A stretch of DNA of 64,000 nt, taken from Ditylenchus dipsaci. Taxonomy: Eukaryota; Nematoda; Chromadorea; Rhabditida; Anguinidae. The stretch covers positions 45,798-109,797 of the forward strand of contig SADC01000359.1 in the NCBI GenBank assembly GCA_004194705.1, given 5' to 3'. Below the pieces are notes generated by a model. It worked only from the letters and a program-made list of their open reading frames with translations. It did no database searches and was not told the DNA's origin. Below are positions 55,707 to 64,000 of the stretch, in pieces. Each line of letters begins with the position of its first letter. The first letter of the stretch is position 1. The position numbers and the translations under genes are program-made.

Positions 55707-55924
55707 TACCCCAATTAGTACTTTGAAAAAAAATTCGTATGTTCTATGTTCTATATTCGTATATTATAGACTAAAATTGAGGTGCGCGGCTTTAGTTCTT
55801 TCTGCGAGTCCTCCCAAAGGTGTGTTTTAACCACTTTTTGAGCTTTCCTGGTTCTTATTAGACTAGAAAAGATGTTTTTATGTGGCTTTGTTCATTTTAG
55901 TTTTGTTTTTCATTTAAAAAAAAA

Positions 55925-56795
55925 AATATACAAAATTTTGACTTTTTGCCTTGGGGGACCAAGGTAATAATATGTTTTAGGTAAGGGTACCTTAACCTCC
56001 TCAGAAGATGGAATTTGAACACAGTTTTGTTAACTGGGGCCTATCCAGGGATGAGCTTTTGTAACTATTTGCGGGAAATAGTAGAAACAAATTTTTGGAT
56101 TTGAAAAATAGTTACAGCTTGTAACTATTTTGACCTTTGTAACTATTCTTGTAACTATTTCTCAAAAATAATCGTTTGTTTTAGGTTTACTGAAGAGGGG
56201 TAAACTTGTTGCGAAAAATCGACTGGGCGGATGAGAATTCCAGTCAGATGGGCTTGATGCTCAGAAACTTAGTTTGGGTGGTTCAAAGTGAAATAACGTG
56301 CAATTCTGAGTGATTAAGCTCATCTGACTGGAATTCTGATCCGCTCAGTCGATTTTTCGCAACAAGTTTACTCCCTCTAGTAAACCTCCAAAAAACAATT
56401 ATTTTTTGCTTTTGGCCATTCTGAATTAGGTCCTAAGCCATCTGGTTTTTGCCTACCCTGAAATTTTTACAAAATTGACAAATTTAATTTAAAAATTTTA
56501 ATTGCTGATTTCATGCGAGAAACTACAGCGAAGACAAAAATAGTTACACGCTGTACTATTTTTTCAAATTATTACTTTCGTGGCGAGAAAAATGTTACAA
56601 GAATAGTTACAAAGGTCAAAATAGTTACAGGCTGTAACTATTTTTTTGAAATGCAAAAAATTTGTTTCTACTATTTCCGCAAATAGTTGGGCCTACCGCA
56701 TGAAAAATTCTGGTTTGCATACATTTTCATGCATTCAGAGGTATATTTTTGTCCAGCTCCAGTGACAAAACAAGGTAGAATACCCCTATGTATTT
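55925..56795. repeat. Foldback interrupted by a TAGTTACAA repeat element
   Basis: The outer arms carry CTTTTTGCCTTGGGGGACCA and AACACAGTTTTGTTAACTGGG at the left and GGGCCTACCGCATG...CTTGGTCCCCCAA at the right, the family of 25.6-26.1 kb. Inserted between is a unit ending CAGGGATGAGCTTTTGTAAC on the left and AATAGTT on the right, filled with GTAACTATTT words and a GGAATTC hairpin (56200-56400). Confidence 0.5.
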
Positions 56796-56879
56796 TAATT
56801 TAACTTGGTCCCCCAATGCAAGAAGTTAAAAAAATCAAAAATGTACGTTCGCCACCTAAAAACATCGCGGAAAAACACA

Positions 56880-57160
56880 TATTTTTTGCAAAATATTGCA
56901 AAGTTTTGTGTTCATTTACTTATTCTGCGTCTAAAAAGCTTTTAAACGACTGTACTGATTATTGTTTTAAGAATATTACGGTTTTCTGAGTGAAAAACAT
57001 TGGGAGGCCACAGTCGGCGAATTTCTGACAAAAATAACTAAATTTGGTGCTATCTGACCCAGCACATTGTATGCTTTTTTTACGCCCAAAAACTCAATTA
57101 CCCATTTTTTCGAGGGGTCAGACCAAACTGCAAAATTACAGAACTTTTCTTTTAATTAAT
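56880..57160. repeat. Fragment related to the arms of the 4.7-kb TTA element
   Basis: GGGAGGCCACAGTCGGCGAATT and CTGACCCAGCACATTGTATGC match the arm wording at 9.0-9.1 and 12.68-12.75 kb. Only this inner piece remains. Confidence 0.5.
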
Positions 57161-57459
57161 CTCTATTATAGTATGTGACATGTGTGGTGGGCGCCATTTT
57201 TGTGTTTAGCCTCCCTCGGAACCCTCAAGTTCGACTCTTAGCTTTGTTTAAAGCTGACGCGCGTAAATCAAAGTTGCTTCTAAGAATTTTTTGTTGCCCT
57301 CTAAACTGGAGATGGTGGTTTTGGCCTGGATTTGGTGGATGTTTAAGTTCAAACTCAACTTCGTAAGTTTGCAAAACATGTCGCTATCTTTCCGGACCTC
57401 AAGTTTTAACATCTCAGCCCTTTCAATCACTAATACGTATGATGATTCAACTTCCTTCT

Positions 57460-57558
57460 AAAACATAGCCAGGAGAGGGTATATAGGAGGGGGTACCCAG
57501 GAGGAAAGTAAGCCAGAAGGTGGTAGCAGTAGGAGGTATCTAGAAGAGGGTTGCCGAG
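57460..57558. repeat. 14-bp minisatellite, left part
   Basis: Units such as GGGTATATAGGAGG, GGTACCCAGGAGG and GGTATCTAGAAGAG, of the type at 39.6-39.95 kb. They continue at 59712-59840 beyond the inserted hAT element. Confidence 0.55.
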
Positions 57559-59711
57559 CAGTGTTCCAAAATGAAAATGAAAATTTTCTCATTTCTATGA
57601 GAAAGTGAAAAGAGAATTTTTCATTTTCATTTGATGAAAATGAAAAATCTCATTTTCACTTTCTCATAGAAAATGAAAATGAGAAATTCTCATTTTCATT
57701 TTCTCCCTACAAAATGAAAATGAGAAATTCTCATTTTCATCGAATGAAAATGAGAAATTCTCATTTTCATGAAATTTTCATTTTCTCATTTTATTTTTCA
57801 AGAGATTCTTACTGCGAAAGATACTGAAAACTTCTCAGTTATTTTTGTTCATTGTTTAATGTGGGGTCAGTAAAAATCGTCACATCCCAGTTGTTTATTT
57901 CATTTTTGTAACCCTACAAATGTGTTTTTCGATTATTACTCTATTTTATATTTTGTGTTTCGCCACATCCCTTCTCATGTCAAAAAGTGCATGATGAACA
58001 AAATGTCAGTGCTTCAATATAATTGGGAACGTTACGGACTGCACTGGAACAGTGAGGCCAGCTGGCGCCAAAAACATTTAGAGATCTGACGGTGCGGAAA
58101 TTTCCAAGGCTGATCCGGTGCGCAAGGAGTTGTCGTAACGCAACGACAACTAAAATTTCTAAATTTGCAACTGTGCTTATGATTTTTACTCACTCTTGTA
58201 ATCCAATCTATCCTTTATTAGGCAAAACACAATTGAAACATCACTACAGTCGAACCTCTCTATAGTGTCACTCTCCATATGTACACCCTCTCTATAGTGT
58301 AAACCTGGGCTCGGTCCCTTGGGTGTACACTATAGAGAGGTTCGATGTATTGCAATAAACCAACAATTGTGAATTTAATAACAAAAATTAGTACGATTTC
58401 GTAACTTCTGTGGCTAATCCTGCCTGCGAAAATATCCTTCCACTGGAGCACTTGTGTTGGAAACACTTATTTATCGAGAAAAAAGACAGCTAGTTGATGG
58501 CAATCCTAAAAGTTCTCACTTTTTTTATGTCCAAAGAGGTAAATATCAAACCGATCAGAGGTAACTACACCAATAGTTTATCGCATCAACATTCGAGTTC
58601 CAAATGCACACGCTGGCACATTATGAAGCACATTTAGGATCAAAGACTTAGATCGGACACTCTACTACTTTCTAAATAATAGCTGTTAATATTACAAGTT
58701 GAAATTCAGGCAAATGACCTTCAAATTAAAGCGAGAAGACGAGTGCACCGAGTGTATTCGAGACAGTGAGATATGGTGACAGTCTTCTCACCCTGAACTC
58801 TTTGGAGAACTTCAATAAATGGTCCCCCGATTTTGGCAATCTAGCGCAAATACTAAACTTTTTTAGATCATCTATCTGCGTTTTGAAATTGCAAATGTTT
58901 ACCGCTATCTTATTTTCTGGGGGACAACCAGTATTCATCCTAGCAATTGGAGGACATGCTCTTCCAGTTCCAGAAAAACTTGATAACTTCGATTTGCCGA
59001 GCCCAGCGTGTAGCAGACGGAATTAAGTCTATTGTTTGCAAGAATGCTATTGTTTGCAACCACTTCAAGATTTCCTACGACAGTTTTCAGTAACTTCATG
59101 AGACAATCATTGAATGAAAAGAAAAAAAAACAGTCCACCTTGAAATTTTGCTCAATAAGTCGACGAAAATGGCGAGCAGCAGGATGCAAAACGAACTAAT
59201 TGAGATCGATGGAATAGCCAACCGTTGTTGAATGCGACTCTATCTTTTCTAACCTAGACGCTCTCCAAGATATAAAATAGCTAATAGTATAAAAATGTAT
59301 CCGATTCATCAACCATCACTCAGAAAATGACATGCGACGTTTCTCTAAAAAATGTCAATAAAGATTGGAATAAGCGAAAAGAAACAGTGAATATAATTGT
59401 AGCTGAGAATTTCTGAGTATTTTTCTAACTGAGAATTAAAGAGAGAAATAAGTAACGATGAAAATGAGAATTTTCAGTGAAAAATGAGAAATTCTCATTT
59501 TCATCAAATGAAAATGAGAACTTCTCATTTTCATTTTGTAGGAGAAAATGAAAATAAGAATTTTCTCATTTTCATTTTCTCCTACAAAATGAAAATGAGA
59601 AGTTCTCATTTTCATTTAATGAAAATGAGAATTTTCTCAATGAGAAATTCTCATTTTCTCACTGAAAATTCTCATTTTCATCGTTTTCTCATCATCATTT
59701 TGGAAACACTG
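57559..59711. mobile_element. hAT element 8, second copy of element 6, indel-rich
   Basis: Same ends (CAGTGTTCCAAAATG...CATTTTGGAAACACTG), same subterminal palindromes and the same nested TA MITE as 45158-47232. The flanks differ from those of copy 1 (TTGCCGAG left, TTGCCAGT right; imperfect), so it is a separate insertion, here into a minisatellite. Compared with copy 1, differences are mainly one- to three-base insertions and deletions with very few substitutions. Confidence 0.8.
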
Positions 59712-59856
59712 TTGCCAGTAGGGGTATCTAGGAGGAGGATAGCCAGTAGGGAGTATCTAGGAGGAGGCATACTTGCATACTTACTAGGGCATACTTACCC
59801 GGGAGAAAGGTACGCAGGAGGAGGTTAGCCAGAAGGGGGATGTGATGGATTAATAT

Positions 59857-60709
59857 TAGAGACAGAAACAAGACAAGATCTGGCCAAGATTTTGTCTTGT
59901 CTTGCCCCGATTTCGACTGAAAATCTTGTCTTGGGATCTTGCTTGGTCATTTCTAGAAATCCTGGTCTTGCTCTTGGTCTTGTTCTATGGTCAAATCTTG
60001 TATGCGAAATTTACAAAACACTCGGAGAACCCATTTTTATCATTTTTAGGGCCCATAGCATACCTAAATTCTGTTTTCGGGCTTTATACAAGATTAAAAA
60101 AATGGGGGACAGGACAATTCTATCCGGCCGCCGTCCCTAAATCCCGCCTGAATATTTTTTCAAGAATTTCCTGTCCCGGTGTCCCGTCTGGAAAAGAATT
60201 ATTCAAATTTCGTCCCGTGTCGTTCCAAAAATGTCAAACTTGCATCTCTAATAAAACACACGTCAAACAATATAAAAAGCACAAGATCAAGAACAGGGAA
60301 AAATAGTGCGTGAAATTATAAAACACCAGCCACAAGTTTTGCTATAAAAATGTCACCTCTTGAAAACTGTCAAAATTGTCTAAACAGTCAACTTGTCGAT
60401 TTTAAGGAACCCTCGATTTAACGAAACTCTTAGATTAAGGAACTTTTTTCAACGCCTATTCTGCTAGTGATTAAATAAAATGACTAAAATTAACTCTTGA
60501 TTTAACAAAACTCTCGGTTTAACGAACATTTTTGCCGGTCCCCAAGGTTCGTTAAATCGAGAGTTGCCTGTATAAATCTTGGTTTTTGGACAATATCTTG
60601 GCCAAGATCTTGATTGGTCGTTTTCGAAAATCTTGCTCTTGGTCTTGGTCAAAATTTCAGCTAAAAATTTTGTCTTGTAATCTTGCTTGGTCCCCACTTT
60701 CTGTCTCTA
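59857..60709. mobile_element. hAT element 9 (TSD ATTAATAT)
   Basis: Exact 8-bp duplication ATTAATAT at 59849-59856 and 60710-60717; ends TAGAGACAGAAA / complement. The subterminal words are ATCTTGTCTTG/CTTGGTCTTG in both orientations. Inside are a CCGTCCC-rich fragment (60100-60245) ending in a TAGAGATGCAAG-like terminus and a CTCGATTTAACGAAAC TA-type MITE piece (60405-60571). Confidence 0.8.
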
Positions 60710-61380
60710 ATTAATATTTATGTAATTTGTAAAACACAATATTGGTGCCGATAGGCGCCTGTTGCCCCTGGTGTGTAAATGTTGGGCCTTGTGCACAAAC
60801 AATTATATTTGTTACCAAAAATATTTATTACACTAAAATATGACTAGAAAATCTGATTTAAATTTGACCATTAAATTGTTCAGACTATATTATCTATACA
60901 GGCCTGTACCAAAGGCTGCTGTCACCTAAAAGAAATCCGCATTCGCCAACAGGGTAAAAATTACAAATAATACAGTATGCTATTTATTCTAATCGAAGTT
61001 CATGGCCTTCTAATTTTTAACCTCTTAATTTTTTGGCTCTGTGTTAAAAATACCCCCTAGTTTTGGCCCTAAGGGGTGGCCTTCTGATAGAGACTGGCCT
61101 TCAATTAGAATAAATACGGTATGCGGTAGCATCTTTCAGTACATCCTGTCTGAGATCAGTTATTAATTGCCATGGAATCAAAAACGCCATGGAATACCTG
61201 GATATACCTAAATCGACTTTTTTTAAAGTGTTCCTAAACACCCTATATTCCAAAATCACCTCAAGAGTGGAAAAAAGCATTATTTTCAAATTAAAATTGT
61301 TCGATACTATTCAATCCCAAAACTAATTCTAAATTGTTAATCAAAAAATGGCCTTGAAACGAGGCAATTTTGTTAAAAAA

Positions 61381-61690
61381 GTGGTTTCCGTGGCGCAGTG
61401 CGTAAGCGTTTGCGTTATTTGGCCCAAAATGGTGTTGCAGGTTCGATCCCACGTGGTGACATGCTATTTATTTTGGCTTGCTTGACGGATTGTTTATATG
61501 GGTAATTAGACTTTTTTGACTCCAGGTTCGGAATCAGCGACCCGTATAACCCTAAAACTGGTCAAACAAGACAAAATAAATAGTATGTCACCACGTGGGA
61601 TCGAACCAACACCATTTTGGGCCAAAAAACGCAAACGCTTATGGGAGCCACTTTTTCAAACTTTAATGGCTCCCCTCTTTTAGCTATGGA
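61381..61690. repeat. tRNA-like foldback in the 3' flank of the ChAT-like gene
   Basis: The left arm has an A-box-like TGGCGCAGTGCGTAAGCG and a perfect B box GGTTCGATCCC at 61440. The right arm (61560-61655) is its inverse (GGGATCGAACC...ACGCAAACGC). This is the head-to-head tRNA-derived repeat also found at 49.42-49.72 kb and, single, at 49.99-50.11 kb. Confidence 0.6.
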
Positions 61691-61868
61691 AACTGAGTCA
61701 AATAAAGGGGGCGTTTATTAGAGAGGGTCTTTTTTGAAGAGGGGGCGTTTAATAGAGAAAATACGGTATTGAGATGAATTGAGTCTTGAGACGACCATAA
61801 AGTACCCCTTTAACCATTTCTAAGGTATTAAGAGCTGGATTGGGAAGAAAGGGAGCAAAAGAGCACAT

Positions 61869-62682
61869 TTAGATAGGTATATCCAAGTATGAGCAAAATC
61901 TAGTTTGGAACAGCTGTCTAGCATCTCTTAAAGCATGCGCCAAATTGGCTACAAATCCAGCAATGTCTGTTCTCATGTTAGATTTGTAGGCTGACGGTGC
62001 AAATATTATTTTGTCAGGTTGATGTTGTAGGCACAGCCATAACCGTCCTCAACCACTGGACCATAGCACAGATAGCAGTCTTTGAAGTCTGGGCAAGTGG
62101 TCACCTATAGCAATTTGGCAATATTTTGATTTTGCTCAAGATCTTTTGCCTTATGTGAGAATTGATCCCGTTTTTTGTCTTGCCCCCCCCCCCCCCCCTA
62201 TTGGTTTTTTTTGTGATTTTTAGGCTTTGGCATGATCGGCCAGCATATATTAGGACAGGCTGAAATATATGTTGGTGTCTTGTTCGAGATCACGCCTACA
62301 TACGCTGGCCAACTATTGACTAAGCCTGAAAAGTCACAAAAATCAGCAAGGAGGACCAAGGCCAAAACACATGACCGATTGAAAACTCATATAAGACCAA
62401 ATATTTATACCTGACTGGTAGAGAGTGGAAACCTCATGAGTTCAGTCCACACTTTCTGGCGGGAATAGTTCTGGCATTTCCGACAGAACTCTCTGCTCCA
62501 CAGCTTGTTTTGTAAGCACTTCCAGAGCACACAGGTGGTTGTCTATGCCGTCCCGTTGACGTTCTGCAATGGGTAGCAAAAAGTTTGAAAAAAATATATA
62601 ACTGTATATTTTAAATGGTAACCTCCTGTGTGATAAACGCCTGTTTTCGAACAGCTTCTGCAAACAGCTCTTTTCGTCTTTC
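61869..62682 (-). CDS. CHAT: Choline O-acetyltransferase-like gene, last three exons, with frame breaks
   Basis: Choline/carnitine acyltransferase family; ChAT makes acetylcholine from choline and acetyl-CoA in the neuronal cytosol. Exons on the minus strand: 62623-62682 ([20 protein letters not shown]), 62411-62563 ([26 protein letters not shown]; then [10 protein letters not shown]) and 62104 to about 61900 ([27 protein letters not shown], then [16 protein letters not shown] and TDIAGFVAN). STSQ is the family STS motif; IDNHL-AL, CYGPVV--GYG and NxQP--I-F look closer to ChAT than to carnitine acetyltransferase. Upstream exons, including the catalytic His, lie right of the window. Frame breaks: a missing base at the first junction, an extra C in TTCCCGCC, a lost base after CTACAAC, and a short A-run before the stop, so the literal last-exon frame stops at 62006. 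Either residual sequence errors or a pseudogene. Confidence 0.7.
62170..62360. repeat. Hairpin of the GGCTTAGG/GCCAGCGTA family
   Basis: Located in the last ChAT-like intron after a poly-C run: TGTGATTTTTAGGCTT, GGCCAGCATATATTAGGACAG and their complements (ACGCTGGCCAAC, AAGCCTGAAAAGTCACAAAA) pair around TGTTGGTGTCTTG. Same family as at 6.99, 11.34, 19.87, 27.33, 40.17 and 43.18 kb. Confidence 0.5.
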
Positions 62683-62699
62683 CTGAATTTGGAAACTAT

Positions 62700-63389
62700 T
62701 TTTAAGCAAAGTTGGCCATTACATAAAAATCAATCAAAAGTATACTTTTTAGAGAGGCATGCCCATGTAAGCAGTGCTTACTCAGCACCCGTAAAAACCC
62801 AAGTGCTTGTCCCCTCCAAAGAATATTTTTCTCTAAGCCTACCTTTTCGGCCCCCCCCCCTAATTTTTTTTCACCACAATCTATTAAAATGTGGAGTGTG
62901 CCGGTCTTTGTCTGCGAAGCGGCCAAATACCCTTAGTATCGTCGGTGCAAAAGGTGTGAAATGGGTGAAAAATGAAAAAAAGTTGGCTTATAGAAAAATA
63001 ATTTTTGAATGGGGCGGGCACTTGGGCTGCTGTCATAAGCACCGTATTTCCTCCAGTTATGCGTGGTGGTATTTAAAAATTCTTGCTAATTTTTTTTATT
63101 TGCATTTTTCTCTAAATTTTTTGTTCTTTATTTTTCAAAATTTTAAATATTATCGTGTAGCCTATGGTCTTAAATTTCTAACAAAGCTATCAAACTGCAT
63201 TGCATAATTTACATATATAGAAATTCTCGGGGTTGAAGCAAAATTACACCTATTTAATATAAAAAAAATGTGGACAAAATTCAGAAAAAATACAAATAAA
63301 AATTTAACGTGTATTTTTGAAAAATTATCGGGTAGAATTCAATGTTACCAAATATGCGACACCCTCTTATTGAAAATCGTGTTCTTGGC
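62700..63389. other. Intronic stretch with no recognised exon
   Basis: A GAGGCATGCCCATG fragment at 62754 and poly-C at 62850 are repeat-like. The long plus-strand open frame here is T-rich and has no protein-like composition. Presumably an intron of the ChAT-like gene. Confidence 0.35.
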
Positions 63390-63518
63390 CAGTGTTGTAA
63401 GTGGCACCGGTGCCGAAATTTTCGAAGTCGGTCCCATGAGTTGGTGCCGCTGCCAAAAATTTCAGAGTCGGTCCCGTGAGCTGGTGCCGGTGCCGCAATT
63501 TTAAGATTTACAACACTG
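63390..63518. mobile_element. hAT element 10, 129-bp MITE (TSD TTCTTGGC)
   Basis: Exact 8-bp duplication TTCTTGGC at 63382-63389 and 63519-63526; ends CAGTGTTGTAA / TTACAACACTG. The body is three repeats of GGTGCCG-TGCC-AAATTT-AGTCGGTCCC. The outer CAGTGTT is shared with hAT elements 6 and 8. Confidence 0.8.
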
Positions 63519-63526
63519 TTCTTGGC

Positions 63527-64000
63527 ATTATGTTTCCGACGCACTTTTCGAAGACTGCTCTCAGACAAATTACCCTAGAAATTCTAGCTAGTGATGTGAG
63601 CTAAAATCAAGGGGTTACTTACCTAAACCACTATTCAATATTTGGGCCAGTACACCGGCCGAAAAATTAGAGAAAATACGGTGAATCCTAGTTTAAACGT
63701 TTGAATACCCAGGACTATTTTTCTTTCAGAGACAAAATTAATTTAAACTTTGGCGATAAGAAAAAGGGCAATACTTTTTTTTTGCCGCAAATCTGCTTTT
63801 TGCCGCAAATATACTTTTAAAATGTGGGACTAAAACCGGGCCATTGGTATAAAATAAAGAGGTTTATTTAACCAGTATAACGCACTATATATAATATAAT
63901 TAGGCCGGTTCAACACACAATATAAAATACACAAGTCCGGCCGCACAATTTGGCGGAGCACAAAAGGAGAGTCAGCCTGGAGCTGGGTTTCCCAAACCCA
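63527..64000. other. Right edge: repeat fragments, no gene seen
   Basis: The left end of a GGGCAATACTTTTT element (compare member g at 20880) starts at about 63767, followed by TTTGCCGCAAAT units as in member f. Its right end is not seen. Confidence 0.4.

Noticed and set aside
57559..59711. Segmental duplication of 45-47 kb
   Set aside because: Similarity stops exactly at the hAT termini and the flanking short duplications differ, so it is an independent insertion.
61384..61460. Functional tRNA gene
   Set aside because: A and B boxes are present but acceptor and anticodon stems do not pair, and the unit is part of a repeated foldback.
62689..63207. 172-codon plus-strand open frame
   Set aside because: Phe/Leu/Lys-rich composition from T-rich DNA, contains repeat fragments and poly-C; most likely chance.

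Overview
This is a 64 kb, AT-rich, intron-rich animal nuclear window that is very heavily loaded with DNA transposons. The evidence is spliceosomal introns (GT-AG, plus one GC-AG) whose reading phases agree from exon to exon, animal gene families (a KIF21 kinesin and the 3' end of a choline O-acetyltransferase-like gene), and BED-finger hAT transposase remnants. A neurally equipped metazoan, probably a bilaterian, is the best guess; I cannot name the species.

Minus strand. A KIF21-type kinesin fills 8.07-38.67 kb. I could place 21 coding exons whose lengths and phases all agree (944 codons), plus a 22nd with a problem at its 5' edge. They encode the motor domain (exons 1-9), neck and coiled coils (10-19) and the regulatory coiled coil (20-22). 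The C-terminal WD40 part is not in the window and should lie beyond the left edge. Introns range from 28 nt to 12.1 kb; the long ones are built almost entirely of nested transposons. Upstream on the same strand, 61.87-62.68 kb holds the last three exons of a choline/carnitine acyltransferase gene that looks closest to ChAT. It carries several one-base frame breaks.

Plus strand. Two compact spliced genes lie inside or beside KIF21: a 245-codon membrane-protein candidate at 4.03-5.10 kb and a 223-aa serine-rich/acidic protein at 28.85-29.63 kb inside the largest KIF21 intron. Weaker candidates are at 51.16-52.23 kb and 53.9-55.0 kb. Three of these start just downstream of a good 3' splice site, which fits 5'UTR introns or spliced-leader trans-splicing.

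The rest is mobile DNA. I could close ten hAT-like elements (two terminal motifs plus 8-bp target-site duplications, TSDs; two of the ten TSDs are imperfect) and seven members of a second group with GGC/GGGC ends and 9-bp TSDs (three exact, one with a single mismatch, the others weaker). The second group shares outer ends but carries different short tandem cassettes. There is also a TTAA-flanked element, a 4.7 kb TTA-flanked inverted-repeat element, several TA-flanked Tc1/mariner-like MITEs, many foldbacks and tRNA-like repeats. Nesting is up to four deep.

The most interesting points are the cassette-swapping 9-bp-TSD family, a tRNA-like foldback element that carries a copied 3' end of the ChAT-like gene, and signs that about 57-62.7 kb is under-polished sequence (one-base indels between recent copies and in coding exons). 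All boundaries were read by eye.
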